A DNA stretch of 64,000 nucleotides, taken from Sphingomonas kaistensis. GTDB lineage: Bacteria > Pseudomonadota > Alphaproteobacteria > Sphingomonadales > Sphingomonadaceae. This document shows positions 1 to 8,350 of the stretch, in pieces (within the stretch, counting starts at the first letter, position 1; every line of letters starts with the position of its first letter). The notes below the pieces were generated by a model, which was given only the letters and a program-made list of their open reading frames with translations, ran no database searches and was not told the origin of the DNA. Made by a program: the position numbers and the translations under genes. The DNA lies in contig NZ_CP145607.1 of NCBI RefSeq assembly GCF_036884275.1, positions 2,157,001 through 2,221,000 of the forward strand, read 5' to 3'.

Positions 1-182
1 GTCACCAGCGGCCCGGCCCAGCGGCCGGACAGGTGGTGGAGGCGTTCGGCGATCAGCTCCTTGCCGGTGCCGCGTTCCCCGATCACAAGCACCGGGCGGT
101 TGAGCGGCGCGGCGCGGCTCGCCCGCTCCACGGCGTCGAGGAACGGAATGCTCTGCCCGATGAAATTCAAGGTGCGTGCCAC
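1..182 (-). CDS. pspF: PspF, sigma-54-dependent activator of the psp operon (N-terminal part, runs off left edge)
   Basis: About 60 N-terminal codons are visible, from a GTG at 182. The product starts directly in an AAA+ domain: the segment LNFIGQS is followed by VIGERGTGKELIAERLHHL, a Walker A region typical of bacterial enhancer-binding proteins. There is no N-terminal regulatory domain, as known for PspF, which is controlled by binding PspA. It is divergent from pspA, with a sigma-54 promoter between them, which is the classical psp arrangement. The start could also be a TTG slightly upstream. The rest of the gene lies outside the window. Confidence 0.88.
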   Translation of the reverse strand, partial: MARTLNFIGQSIPFLDAVERASRAAPLNRPVLVIGERGTGKELIAERLHHLSGRWAGPLV

Positions 183-284
183 GGGCAAGAGTTGGTGGGA
201 TTTTCCAAGCCTTGGCAAGTTTTTTCCGACCAACGGCGGTGCCGTTTCGCCCGGATTCGCGCGGTTTGGTGCTATTTTTCAAAC

Positions 285-300
285 TGGCACGGACCGTGCA
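285..300 (+). promoter_or_regulatory. Sigma-54 (-24/-12) promoter of pspA
   Basis: TGGCACG, four bases, then GTGCA, with the invariant GG (286-287) and GC (298-299) separated by ten bases. This is a near-perfect RpoN promoter 48 bases before the pspA start, facing away from pspF. PspF enhancer sites should lie in 183-284, but I could not define them by eye. Confidence 0.88.
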
Positions 301-347
301 TAGTTGGCGTGACAGACAGGGCCCCACTCTCGTGAGGTACGAATAGA

Positions 348-1016
348 ATGAGCATCTTTTCCCGCACCCGGGACATCATGGCCGCCAATTTCACCGAGCT
401 CCTCGACCGGGCCGAAGATCCCTCGCGCATGATCCGCATGATCATCCTCGAGATGGAAGAAACGCTGGTCGAAGTGCGCGCCACCGCCGCGCGGTCCATT
501 GCCGACGCCAAGGAAATGCGCCGTGCGATGGTTCGCCTTGAAGGCATCACCGACAGCTGGACCGAAAAGGCCGAGCTTGCCCTCTCCAAGGGTCGCGAGG
601 ATCTGGCCAAGCAGGCGTTGATCGAGCGCCAGAAGGCGTCGGACATGGCCAAGGGCCTCGAAGCGGAAGTCGCGGTTATCGACAGCACGCTCAAGGCCTA
701 TGAAGCCGACATCGCCAAGCTGCAGGGCAAGCTGCGCGAGGCCCGCGCCCGCCAAAACGCCATTTCGACCCGTATCGAAAGCGCGGTGACCCGAGCCAAG
801 GCGCGCGAGATGCTGAACGGCAGCCGGACCGAGGACGCTTTCAGTCGCTTCGAACTGCTTGAGCGGCGCGCCGATTTCGCCGAAGGCCGTGCCGACGCAC
901 TCGGCATGACGGGGCCCAAGAGCCTCGAAGAAGAAATCGCCGACCTTCGCGCCGAAGAGCAGGTCGACAAGGAATTGGAAGCGCTGAAGGCGCGCCTCGC
1001 GAATAAAGGGGAATAA
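348..1016 (+). CDS. pspA: Phage shock protein A (PspA/IM30 family)
   Basis: 222 residues, the normal PspA length. The N-terminal segment (MSIFSRTRDIMAANFTELLD) matches the amphipathic membrane-binding helix. The remainder is almost continuous charged alpha-helix/coiled coil, with the family feature of an early PSRMIRMII segment near residue 25. Known role: an ESCRT-III-like scaffold that stabilises damaged inner membrane and inhibits PspF when there is no stress. It is the first gene of an operon behind the sigma-54 promoter; pspB begins two bases after its stop codon. Confidence 0.95.
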   Translation: MSIFSRTRDIMAANFTELLDRAEDPSRMIRMIILEMEETLVEVRATAARSIADAKEMRRAMVRLEGITDSWTEKAELALSKGREDLAKQALIERQKASDMAKGLEAEVAVIDSTLKAYEADIAKLQGKLREARARQNAISTRIESAVTRAKAREMLNGSRTEDAFSRFELLERRADFAEGRADALGMTGPKSLEEEIADLRAEEQVDKELEALKARLANKGE

Positions 1017-1018
1017 GG

Positions 1019-1354
1019 GTGGAAGAGGTCATCATTCCGGTGCTGGTCGTCGGCATGCTGTTTATCGGCCTGCCGTGGCTGATCATGCACTACATCACGC
1101 GCTGGAAAACCGCGGCGACGCTGACCGGCGGCGACGAGCGGATGCTGGAAGAATTGCACGACCTGGCCCGCCGGCTCGACGATCGGATGTGCTCGATCGA
1201 GCGGATCATGACCGCCGAAAACCCCAATTGGCGGCAGCAATGCGCGCCCGAGCAGCAGTCGCTGAGCGATAATTCGGCACGCGGCCTCGACATGGACCTC
1301 GATGCCGAATTCGCCCGCCTGGCTGAGCGCAGCCGCATGCGGGAGGTGCGCTGA
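1019..1354 (+). CDS. pspB: Phage shock protein B (PspB-type membrane protein)
   Basis: 111 residues from a GTG start. One transmembrane helix lies at about residues 4-24, followed by a basic step and a coiled coil (roughly residues 42-65, containing RLDDRMCSIERI). This is the PspB plan, but with about 35 extra C-terminal residues compared with the enterobacterial protein. PspB and PspC together sense envelope stress and relieve PspA inhibition of PspF. It sits between pspA and pspC. The coiled coil resembles those of two later genes in this operon (1779-2066 and 2063-2311). Confidence 0.85.
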   Translation: MEEVIIPVLVVGMLFIGLPWLIMHYITRWKTAATLTGGDERMLEELHDLARRLDDRMCSIERIMTAENPNWRQQCAPEQQSLSDNSARGLDMDLDAEFARLAERSRMREVR

Positions 1355-1355
1355 C

Positions 1356-1745
1356 ATGTCGACCCAGCCGCCGACCCGCACCCGCTTCTACAAGGACAAG
1401 CGCAACGGCAAGGTGATGGGCGTCTGCGCCGGCATCGCCGACTATACCGGGCTCGACGTCTTGGTCGTGCGGATCATGATGTTCATGGCGATCTGGCTGT
1501 CGGGCTTCAGCGTCTTGCCCTTCTACTTCGTGCTGGGAATGATTGCCGAAGATCGCCCACGCGAACTGAGCAACGACACGCCCGAGGACAAGCGCTTCTG
1601 GCAGCAGGTCCGCTCCTCGCCGACCCGCACCGCGCGCGAGATCCGCTCGAGCATGAAAGCGATCGACCGCCGCCTAGCCGACGTCGAAAGCTACGTCCTC
1701 ACCAATAACCGCAGTCTCGCTCGCGAGATCGAGGAACTGCGCTAG
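1356..1745 (+). CDS. pspC: Phage shock protein C (PspC domain)
   Basis: 129 residues from the ATG just after the pspB stop; an upstream in-frame extension would overlap pspB and is not needed. The N-terminal PspC domain (RNGKVMGVCAGIADYTGLD) leads into a hydrophobic hairpin or long transmembrane segment at about residues 38-66. The C-terminal tail is helical and ends SLAREIEELR, nearly the same as the tail of the protein encoded at 2063-2311. Known role: inner-membrane stress sensor working with PspB. Confidence 0.93.
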   Translation: MSTQPPTRTRFYKDKRNGKVMGVCAGIADYTGLDVLVVRIMMFMAIWLSGFSVLPFYFVLGMIAEDRPRELSNDTPEDKRFWQQVRSSPTRTAREIRSSMKAIDRRLADVESYVLTNNRSLAREIEELR

Positions 1746-1778
1746 GCGCTTTTGCCTGCTCCAAGAGGTTTCCCACTC

Positions 1779-2066
1779 ATGTCGCCACTCATGATCCCCA
1801 TCATCGGCATGATGATCCCGATCATCGCCATCCTCGCCAAGGTCTACATGCGTTCGATCGAGATGAAGGAACGTCAACTCACCGCCATGGGTGAAAATAC
1901 CGCCGAGAAAGCCGCGCAATATGCGTCCCGCGTCGCCGAGCTCGAGCAGCGCGTCCGGGTGCTGGAGCGGATCGCCACCGATGGCGGCATCCAGACGGCG
2001 GCCCAGATCGAAGCGCTGCGCGACAGCCCGGTCAGCTTCGAAACGATGCGGGACAAGGTGCAGTGA
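1779..2066 (+). CDS. Small membrane/coiled-coil protein of the psp operon (PspB-like)
   Basis: 95 residues. The ATG at 1779 is chosen because AAGAGG stands about ten bases upstream. A strongly hydrophobic N-terminus (residues 2-21, rich in Met/Ile/Pro) is followed by a soluble helix containing ELEQRVRVLERI. Membrane anchor plus coiled coil is the PspB plan, and the LERI coil matches those of PspB and of the next gene. It overlaps the next gene by four bases, so it is probably co-translated with it. No established function; a role in psp signalling is inferred from position and shape. Confidence 0.75.
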   Translation: MSPLMIPIIGMMIPIIAILAKVYMRSIEMKERQLTAMGENTAEKAAQYASRVAELEQRVRVLERIATDGGIQTAAQIEALRDSPVSFETMRDKVQ

Positions 2067-2311
2067 ATCCATTTGAATTCGTCCTCATCCTGCTTGGCCT
2101 GATCTTCATCTGGCAGATCGTGAAGCACAAGATGGGCATCCGCACCGATGAGAATGGCGAGGTCATCGCGCCCCCGCAGGAAAGCGCCGACACCCGCCAG
2201 CTGCGCGACGAGGTTCGCCAGCTGAAGGAGCGAATCCAGGTGCTCGAGCGGATCACGGTCGAAAAGGAAAACAGCCTGTCGCGCGAGATCGAGGATCTGC
2301 GCAACCGCTGA
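2063..2311 (+). CDS. Small membrane/coiled-coil protein of the psp operon (PspB-like)
   Basis: 82 residues from a GTG that overlaps the preceding stop codon (GTGA). One transmembrane segment (about residues 5-20) is followed by a linker and a coiled coil containing QLKERIQVLERI. The C-terminus NSLSREIEDLRNR closely resembles the end of PspC (NRSLAREIEELR). It therefore combines PspB-type layout with a PspC-like tail. Last gene of the apparent psp operon. Function unknown; involvement in the PspB/PspC sensor complex is inferred. Confidence 0.75.
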   Translation: MNPFEFVLILLGLIFIWQIVKHKMGIRTDENGEVIAPPQESADTRQLRDEVRQLKERIQVLERITVEKENSLSREIEDLRNR

Positions 2312-2348
2312 CTTTCGCGCCCGCGTCGCTTCGCGTAACGCCCCGGCC

Positions 2349-2759
2349 ATGACCCTGCCCCCACTTGCCGATCTGCGTGACGATTACGAGCTGCTCGACG
2401 CCGAGGAGCGTTACCGGATGCTGATCGAGCTCGGCCGCGAACTCGAGGAGATGCCCGACGCACTCAAGACCGAGGCGACCAAGGTGCGTGGCTGTTCGGC
2501 CAGCGTATGGGTCTATCCCACCCGGCTCGACGACGGGCGGCTGCATTTCCTCGCCGACAGCAATGCCGCGATCACCAAGGGCATCGTTGCCCTGGTGCTG
2601 AGCGCGGTGCAGGATCGCTTGCCGGCCGACATCGCGGGCACCGACATCGCCGCCGAACTCGCGCCGTTCGATTTGTCGCGTCAGCTGTCTTCTAATCGGA
2701 CGCAGGGCATTCCCAACATGATCGCACTGGTCCAGGACACGGCGCAGCGCCTGGCATGA
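2349..2759 (+). CDS. sufE: SufE-like cysteine desulfuration protein
   Basis: 136 residues, the usual SufE length. The signature VRGCSASVWVYP holds the conserved cysteine that accepts persulfide sulfur from a SufS-type desulfurase. The N-terminal LADLRDDYELLDAEERYRML and C-terminal RTQGIPNMI segments also fit the family. In the cytoplasm it stimulates cysteine desulfurase for iron-sulfur cluster assembly. It overlaps the thioesterase gene by four bases. Two cysteine desulfurase genes lie 6 kb downstream, but those are of NifS/IscS type, so its partner may be encoded elsewhere. Confidence 0.92.
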   Translation: MTLPPLADLRDDYELLDAEERYRMLIELGRELEEMPDALKTEATKVRGCSASVWVYPTRLDDGRLHFLADSNAAITKGIVALVLSAVQDRLPADIAGTDIAAELAPFDLSRQLSSNRTQGIPNMIALVQDTAQRLA

Positions 2760-3199
2760 GCGATTTCCGCGACGGCGTCAGCGCGCCGTTCGATCCCGCG
2801 CTGTTCTTCGCCATGGCCCGTAAGGTCGGGCACGGCCGCGCGCTCGGCCTCGAATATCGCGCGCACGGGGCCGATTGGGTCGAGCTTGCCCTTCCCTGGC
2901 GGCCCGAACTGGTCAGCATGCCCGACGAGGGGATCATCGCCACGGGGGCAATCGTCAGTCTGATCGACACCTGTTCGGGCACCTCGGTGTGGACGGCGCT
3001 GGGCGGCTTTCGGCCCGCCGTCACCCTCGATCTCCGGCTCGATTATCTCCGCCCGGCGGCGCGCGGTGAAACGGTGATCGCACGGTGCGAATGCTACAAG
3101 ATCACCCGCAAGGTCGCCTTCGTTCGCGGTGTCGCGCATGGCGGCGACGAAGCGCGGCCGATCGCGCATAGCGCCGCGACGTTCGTGGGCGTCGACTAA
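2756..3199 (+). CDS. PaaI-family hotdog thioesterase
   Basis: 147 residues. The pattern EGIIATGAIVSLIDTCSG followed by TLDLRLDYLRPAARGE is that of the PaaI/4-hydroxybenzoyl-CoA thioesterase hotdog family, in which an acidic residue in the central helix activates water. Substrate presumably an acyl- or aryl-CoA; it cannot be read from sequence. The ATG overlaps the sufE stop (ATGA), so the two are probably co-translated. Its 3' end meets the convergent J-domain gene, overlapping it by four bases. Confidence 0.85.
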   Translation: MSDFRDGVSAPFDPALFFAMARKVGHGRALGLEYRAHGADWVELALPWRPELVSMPDEGIIATGAIVSLIDTCSGTSVWTALGGFRPAVTLDLRLDYLRPAARGETVIARCECYKITRKVAFVRGVAHGGDEARPIAHSAATFVGVD

Positions 3200-3732
3200 G
3201 CCGAGGCGGCTTTGCGTTCCTCGGCCTTGCGCAACACGTCATAGGCCGCCTGCACCGCCTGGAAGCGCCTGGCGGCTTCCTCGTCGCCGGGCTTCAAGTC
3301 CGGGTGGCTGGCCTTGGCGAGACGCCGGTGCGCCGCCTTGATCTCGTCGAAGCTGGCATCGCTCTCGACCTCGAGCACCGACAGGGCGCGCATTTCCTCG
3401 CGGCTGCGGGTGCCGTCGCCGGGCCCGCCCCAGGCATAGTGCGAGCTTTGCTTGAAGCCGTTGGCACCGCGCCGCTCATTCGCCTCGCGCTCAGCCGCTT
3501 CGGCGGCGGAAAGGTTGGCGAAATAATCCCAATTCTTGTTGTATTCGGCGGCGTGGGCTTCGCAGAAATGCCAGCGTTCGGGGCTGTTCGGCGCTTTGGG
3601 AGCGGGCCGGTCGCCGGGCTCGGTGCAGCCTTCCCGGTCGCACAGACGCACCTTGGCCGCGTCCCGGCCCTTGTCGGCATAGGAGCGCCAGCGGGGAAAT
3701 CCCCAGTCGTTGGAGCGGGTGGAGCGGGCCAT
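3196..3732 (-). CDS. J-domain (DnaJ-like) protein
   Basis: 178 residues from the ATG at 3732; a longer frame would run into the RNase P RNA gene and is rejected. The J domain is C-terminal (about residues 117-172): LEVESDASFDEIKAAHRRLA, then the HPD tripeptide (ASHPDLKPGD) and AYDVL. The N-terminal part has a C-x4-C pair (LCDREGC) and another Cys plus several aromatic residues, possibly a small metal site. Known role of the fold: stimulates Hsp70 ATPase. This N-domain plus C-terminal J plan is typical of small alphaproteobacterial DnaJ-like proteins. It starts about 30 bases after the 3' end of rnpB. Confidence 0.87.
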   Translation of the reverse strand: MARSTRSNDWGFPRWRSYADKGRDAAKVRLCDREGCTEPGDRPAPKAPNSPERWHFCEAHAAEYNKNWDYFANLSAAEAAEREANERRGANGFKQSSHYAWGGPGDGTRSREEMRALSVLEVESDASFDEIKAAHRRLAKASHPDLKPGDEEAARRFQAVQAAYDVLRKAEERKAASA

Positions 3733-3761
3733 GAGCTTTCTAACTAGTCGGACGGCGTGAA

Positions 3762-4140
3762 AGTGCCAGAGGGCCTGTAAGCCGGGTTCTGTCCTCCGCC
3801 CGAAGACGGATGTGCGACCATTCCTCTCGGCCTGCCGTTGCCGGCAGGCTCCAGCGACCAACCCGGGCGACGAGCCGGAACAGGCCCATGCGTCGCCCCT
3901 ATTCGGTCTTGCACCCGGTGGGGTTTACCATGCCGTTGCCGTTGCCGGCCCCGCGGTGCGCTCTTGCCGCACCCTTTCGCCCTTACCGCCCCGAGGAGCG
4001 GCGGTTTGCTTTCTGTGGCACTGTCCCTGAGCCGCCCGAAGGCGACCCGCCGGGCGTTACCCGGCACCGTTATTCCGTGGTGCCCGGACTTTCCTCGGCG
4101 AAAACTTGCGATTTCGACGCGGCCGCCCGGCCCTCTGACG
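3762..4140 (-). ncRNA. rnpB: RNase P RNA (class A)
   Basis: Read on the minus strand, the 5' CAGAGGGCC (4129-4137) pairs with the 3' GGCCCTCTG (3767-3775), forming helix P1. GAGGAAAGTCCGGGC follows near the 5' end and ACAGAACCCGGCTTA near the 3' end; both are universal parts of the catalytic core. Length about 380 nt, normal for an alphaproteobacterial type A RNA. It matures the 5' ends of tRNAs. Exact ends are estimated from P1. The upstream acyl-CoA ligase gene ends only about 20 bases before it. Confidence 0.96.
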
Positions 4141-4161
4141 GCGAGCGCCCTAGCAGAGCCT

Positions 4162-5769
4162 TCAGCGTCCGACCATCTCCGCCGCGGTGGGCAGGGTAAA
4201 ATCCTTCCACTGTTCGCGCAGCGTCTTCTTGCTGAGCTTGCCGGTGGCGGTATGCGGCAGTTCGTCGACGAACTCGATCGCGTCGGGCATCCACCAGCGG
4301 GCGACATGCTTGGCGAGATGCTCGCGGATCGTCTCCTCAAAAACGATGCTATCGGGCTGCTTCACCACCAGCAGCAGCGGTCGCTCGTCCCATTTGGGGT
4401 GCGCGATACCGATCGCCGCCGCTTCGGCGACACCCGGCACGCCGACCGCGGCATTTTCGAGCTCGATCGAACTGATCCACTCCCCGCCCGACTTGATCAC
4501 GTCCTTGGCGCGGTCGGTGATCTGCATGGTGCCGTCGGGATGCAGCGCGGCGACATCGCCGGTATCGAACCAGCAGTCCGCATCGGTCGCCGATTGCTCT
4601 TCCTTGAAATAGCGCTCGACGACCCAATGCCCGCGAGTCTGCAGCCGGCCCGAAGCGATGCCATCGCGGGGCAGTTCGTTGCCTTCGTCGTCGACGATGC
4701 GAAGTTCGACCCCAAAGGGAATGCGCCCCTGGCGGCAGGTGAACTCGACCTGCTCTTCGTCGGTCATGTCGTCCCAATTGGCCGGGGGATTGCCGCAGGT
4801 GCCGATCGGGCTGGTTTCGGTCATGCCCCAGGCGTGGCCGATGCGAACGCCTTTGCGGCGGAACCATTCCACCATCGCTCGCGGCGCGGCCGATCCGCCG
4901 ATGGTGACGCTTTGCAGCGAGCCAAGCTCGGCGCCGGTGCGCTCGATATGATCGATGATGCCGAGCCAGACGGTCGGCACGCCCGCCGAATGCGTGACGC
5001 CTTCCTCGCGGAACAGGTCGCACATCTGTTGCGGACGATAATCGGCGCTAAGCACCAGCTTGGCCCCGACCATCGGCGCCGCCCACGGAACGCCCCAGGC
5101 ATTGGCATGGAACATCGGCACGATGGGCAAACAGGTCGAGCGCGCCGACAGTTCAAACACGTCCGGCCCGACTTCGACCAGCGTGTGGAGCATGGTCGAG
5201 CGATGTTCGTAGAGGACGCCCTTGGGATTGCCGGTGGTGCCGGAGGTGTAGCACAGCCCCAATGGCTCGCGCTCGTCGCCTTCGACCCAGGCGAAATCAT
5301 CGTCTTCCTTGTCGATCCAGGCGCGAAACTCGCCATCGTCCATGCAGACGTAATGCTCGATGGTCTTCCACTGCGGCTTCAGCTTCTCGACCAGCGGCGC
5401 GAACGCCTTGTCGTAGAGGAGAACCCGGTCCTCGGCGTGATTGGCGATATAGACGAGCTGATCGGGGAACAGCCGCGGATTGATGGTGTGGAGAATGCCC
5501 CCCATCCCGATCGTGCCGTACCAACTGATCAGGTGATGCGCGTGGTTCATCGCCAGCGTCGCGACGCGGTCGCCGCGATTGATCCCGAGCCTGGTCAGCG
5601 CCTTGGCCAACCGCCGCGCGTCCTGCGCGGCGCCGTGCCAGTTGGTACGGCTGATCGTGCCGTCGGCCCAGGCGCTGACAATCTCGCGGCCGCCATGCTC
5701 GCGGCTGGCGTGATCGACCAGCCGCATCACCCGCAACTGATGATGCTGCATCGCGCCCAATATACTCAT
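4162..5769 (-). CDS. Medium/long-chain acyl-CoA ligase (AlkK-like AMP-forming synthetase)
   Basis: 535 residues. The ATG at 5769 is preferred over a GTG six bases upstream because GAGGAG is better spaced. The AMP-binding motif [11 protein letters not shown] is at about residues 174-184; [15 protein letters not shown], the AWGMTETSP region, DTGDVA and the C-terminal lysine motif GKLSKKTL are all present. The overall sequence closely follows AlkK of Pseudomonas alkane operons, so it probably activates medium- to long-chain fatty acids to acyl-CoA for beta-oxidation. Its 3' end nearly touches rnpB, so the rnpB promoter must lie inside this gene. Confidence 0.92.
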   Translation of the reverse strand: MSILGAMQHHQLRVMRLVDHASREHGGREIVSAWADGTISRTNWHGAAQDARRLAKALTRLGINRGDRVATLAMNHAHHLISWYGTIGMGGILHTINPRLFPDQLVYIANHAEDRVLLYDKAFAPLVEKLKPQWKTIEHYVCMDDGEFRAWIDKEDDDFAWVEGDEREPLGLCYTSGTTGNPKGVLYEHRSTMLHTLVEVGPDVFELSARSTCLPIVPMFHANAWGVPWAAPMVGAKLVLSADYRPQQMCDLFREEGVTHSAGVPTVWLGIIDHIERTGAELGSLQSVTIGGSAAPRAMVEWFRRKGVRIGHAWGMTETSPIGTCGNPPANWDDMTDEEQVEFTCRQGRIPFGVELRIVDDEGNELPRDGIASGRLQTRGHWVVERYFKEEQSATDADCWFDTGDVAALHPDGTMQITDRAKDVIKSGGEWISSIELENAAVGVPGVAEAAAIGIAHPKWDERPLLLVVKQPDSIVFEETIREHLAKHVARWWMPDAIEFVDELPHTATGKLSKKTLREQWKDFTLPTAAEMVGR

Positions 5770-5832
5770 GATCACTCTCTCCTCTACGTTAGGAAGAGTG
5801 ACGCCACGCCGGGGCGAGTCAAGCGGTGCCGG

Positions 5833-6156
5833 TCAGAAGGGCATCTGGAAGCCCGGCGGCATCGGCAGGGTCGAGCTCATCTTCTGCATTTCGGTGGCGG
5901 CGGCCTGGTCGGCCTTGGTCCGTGCATCGTTGAGCGCGGCGGCGATCAGATCTTCGACCATCGTCTTTTCGGCGGGATCGAGCAGGCTTTCGTCGATCGA
6001 GACGCCGATGATCCGGCCCTTGGCGGACGCCTTGATCTTGACCAGGCCGCCGCCCGACTGGCCTTCGACCTCGATCTTGTCGAGATTGTCCTGCGCCTTC
6101 TGGAGTTCGGCCTGCGCGTTCTGCGCCATCTGCATGATTTCTTCGAGGCTAGGCAT
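5833..6156 (-). CDS. ebfC: YbaB/EbfC nucleoid-associated protein
   Basis: 107 residues. Characteristic N-terminus (SLEEIMQMAQNAQAELQKAQ), the central VEGQSGGGLVKIKASAKG and the VEDLIAAALNDARTKA helix, followed by a Met/Pro/Gly-rich end. Known role: small dimeric DNA-binding protein of the nucleoid. As in most proteobacteria it directly follows dnaX, here with an eight-base overlap, so it shares the dnaX transcript. Confidence 0.93.
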   Translation of the reverse strand: MPSLEEIMQMAQNAQAELQKAQDNLDKIEVEGQSGGGLVKIKASAKGRIIGVSIDESLLDPAEKTMVEDLIAAALNDARTKADQAAATEMQKMSSTLPMPPGFQMPF

Positions 6157-7870
6157 GGTTCACGTCCTTGGGGCTGACTGATTCGAGAGTGGCGTCGGGA
6201 AAGGCAGAAAGCACGGCAGCGACCGAAGGCTCCCGCAAAATGGCGTCGCGGGCGCGTTCTTCGGCCATTTTCTCCTGCGCGGCGAGCGAAGGTTCGGCCT
6301 CACCGTCGGCGAGCATTACCTGCCAAGGCGAGCCGGTGACCGAGCGCAACTCGGCCTCAAACTCGCGGGCGAAGGACGTGCCGAGCGGCTGCAGCGGCTT
6401 CAGCGCGATTTCGCCCGGCGCATAACGGATCAGGCCGACCTGATTGCGCAACTGCACCGCGCGGATCGCCTTGCCCTTGCTCTCGATGAAGTCGACGAGG
6501 TCGCGGAAACTCGCCGGAAGCGGCGGAGCGGCGGGTTCGGGTGCCGGCTCTGATGTCGGAGCGGGAGCAGGCGGCGCCGGCATCGCGGCGCGCGGCGCGG
6601 CGGAGGGTGCCGGGCGCGCCGCGGAGGCGCTGACCGCGCCCTCGCCCTGCCCCTGCAAGCGGCTCAGCAGCGCGGCGGGATCGGGGAGATCGGCAGCATG
6701 AACCAGTCGCAGCAGCACCATTGCGGCCGCTTCATTGGGATCGGGCGCCAGGCTGACGTCGGACAGCCCCTTCAACAGCAGCTGCCACAAACGGTGAAGC
6801 TGCGACCAGCCAAGGCTTGCCGACAATTGCTCGCTCGCTTCGCGTTCCTCGACGCTGGCCAGCGGATCGCCGCCGCGGCCGGCCTTGGCGCGCGAAGCGG
6901 CATGGATCTGCTCCATCAGCCCGCGCAGCAGCGCCGTCGGATCGATCCCGAGCGCCTGCGCTTCGTCCAGCTCGGCAAGGCTACCCGACGCATCGCCGGC
7001 GATCAGCAGGGACAGCAAACGCCGAACCCGCCCGCGATCCGCGAGGCCGAGCATGTCGCGCACCGCTTCGGTCTTCACCTCGCCGCCGCCATGCGCGATC
7101 GCCTGGTCGAGCAGCGACAAGCCGTCGCGGGCCGACCCTTCGGCGGCGCGGGCGATCATCAGCAGCGCATCGGGCTCGATCGACACCTGCTCGATCTCGG
7201 CGATGCGCTGGAAATGCTCGACCAGTTTTTCGGCTGGGATCCGGCGCAAGTCGAAGCGCTGGCAGCGCGACAGCACCGTCACCGGCACCTTGTTGACCTC
7301 GGTCGTCGCGAACAGGAATTTAACGTGCGCCGGCGGCTCCTCGAGCGTCTTCAACAGCGCGTTGAAGGCGTTCTTGGTCAGCATGTGCACTTCGTCGATG
7401 ATGTAAATCTTGAAGCGTGCGCTGACCGCCGAATAGCGCACCGCCTCGATGATCTCGCGAACATCGTCCACGCCGGTATGGCTGGCGGCGTCCATTTCGG
7501 TGACGTCGATGTGTCGCCCCTCGGCAATCGCCCGGCACGGCTCGCATACCCCGCACGGATCGATGGTCGGGCCGCCCTTTCCGTCCGGGCCGATGCAATT
7601 GAGCGCCTTGGCGACCAGCCGCGCCGTGGAGGTCTTGCCGACCCCCCGCACACCGGTCAGCAGAAAGGCGTGGGCGATGCGGCCGCTGTCGATCGCATTG
7701 CCGAGCGTGCGCACCATCGCGTCCTGCCCGATCAGTTCGCCGAAGCTTTGCGGACGATATTTGCGGGCGAGCACGCGGTAGGGCGAAGCCGCCGCGCTCT
7801 TCTCCAGCGGCTGGGCCGGAAGGTCGAGGCCGAGGCCCGGTTCGTCGTGCTGCGATTCGTCGTCGGTCAT
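6149..7870 (-). CDS. dnaX: DNA polymerase III subunit tau/gamma
   Basis: 573 residues from the ATG at 7870; the longer frame runs toward the SRP RNA gene. AAA+ clamp-loader ATPase with Walker A GVRGVGKT (about residues 73-80), zinc-binding cysteines (C92, C106, C109, C112), Walker B IIDEVHM and sensor segment ATTEVNKVPVTVLSRCQRF. A proline/alanine-rich linker around residues 410-450 leads to the tau C-terminal domain. It loads the beta clamp and holds the replisome together. I saw no evident slippery A-run for a gamma frameshift. Confidence 0.95.
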   Translation of the reverse strand: MTDDESQHDEPGLGLDLPAQPLEKSAAASPYRVLARKYRPQSFGELIGQDAMVRTLGNAIDSGRIAHAFLLTGVRGVGKTSTARLVAKALNCIGPDGKGGPTIDPCGVCEPCRAIAEGRHIDVTEMDAASHTGVDDVREIIEAVRYSAVSARFKIYIIDEVHMLTKNAFNALLKTLEEPPAHVKFLFATTEVNKVPVTVLSRCQRFDLRRIPAEKLVEHFQRIAEIEQVSIEPDALLMIARAAEGSARDGLSLLDQAIAHGGGEVKTEAVRDMLGLADRGRVRRLLSLLIAGDASGSLAELDEAQALGIDPTALLRGLMEQIHAASRAKAGRGGDPLASVEEREASEQLSASLGWSQLHRLWQLLLKGLSDVSLAPDPNEAAAMVLLRLVHAADLPDPAALLSRLQGQGEGAVSASAARPAPSAAPRAAMPAPPAPAPTSEPAPEPAAPPLPASFRDLVDFIESKGKAIRAVQLRNQVGLIRYAPGEIALKPLQPLGTSFAREFEAELRSVTGSPWQVMLADGEAEPSLAAQEKMAEERARDAILREPSVAAVLSAFPDATLESVSPKDVNHA

Positions 7871-7945
7871 TGCGGCGGGACAGTAGGACGCCGCGGCCCG
7901 CCGCGCCACTTCTTGCGCTCGGGCGCCAGTGCCGCCATATGCGCC

Positions 7946-8040
7946 GCGGGAGTCGGGCGGACGGGATTGTCGCCAACCTGGTCAGGTCCGGAAGGAAGCA
8001 GCCACAACGATTTCGTCCCGGGTCGTTCCGGCTCCCACCC
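7946..8040 (+). ncRNA. ffs: Signal recognition particle 4.5S RNA
   Basis: Contains the SRP domain IV core GGTCAGGTCCGGAAGGAAGC (7980-7999) with GGAA tetraloop and asymmetric loop. Outer helix: GGGAGTCGG (7948-7956) pairs with CCGGCTCCC (8028-8036). About 95 nt, the small bacterial form that binds Ffh. It lies between dnaX (divergent) and the ferredoxin gene (convergent, stop at 8045). Confidence 0.96.
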
Positions 8041-8044
8041 TGCC

Positions 8045-8350
8045 CTAGCCGGGCATCCTCACCGTCATCGTCGGACCATTGATCGTCACCTGGCAGGCCA
8101 GGCGGCTGAAGCGCTGGGCGTTGCCGGCGAGGTCGAGCAGGTCTTCCTCCTCTTCGCTGGCTTCCGGTAAGCGCGCAAAATCTTCCGGGGCGAGAATCAC
8201 ATGGCAGGTGGAGCAGCTGATGCATTTGCCGCAGGTGCCTTCGAGCGGCTGGTCATTGTCCTGCGCCACGTCGAGCAGATTGTCGCCTTCGGCGGCTTCC
8301 ACTTCGCGATCGAGCGATCCGTCGGACCTAAGAAATCGTATCAAAGTCAT
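8045..8350 (-). CDS. Adrenodoxin-type 2Fe-2S ferredoxin
   Basis: 101 residues. Cluster ligands fit the vertebrate/bacterial adrenodoxin pattern C-x5-C-x2-C in TCGKCISCSTCH plus the distant Cys in RLACQV. One additional Cys (CGKC) within the loop is not part of the usual four. Acidic segment SEEEEDLLDLA is the expected partner-docking helix. It overlaps the cysteine desulfurase gene upstream by four bases, suggesting it supplies electrons for iron-sulfur assembly (inferred) as the Isc ferredoxin does. Confidence 0.9.
   Translation of the reverse strand: MTLIRFLRSDGSLDREVEAAEGDNLLDVAQDNDQPLEGTCGKCISCSTCHVILAPEDFARLPEASEEEEDLLDLAGNAQRFSRLACQVTINGPTMTVRMPG

Noticed and set aside
3838..6177. Very long plus-strand open frame (about 780 codons)
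   Set aside because: It runs antisense through rnpB, the acyl-CoA ligase and EbfC, all of which have clear motifs; such frames are common in high-GC DNA.
6698..8170. Plus-strand open frame of about 490 codons
   Set aside because: Antisense to dnaX and crosses the SRP RNA; low-complexity composition and no motif.
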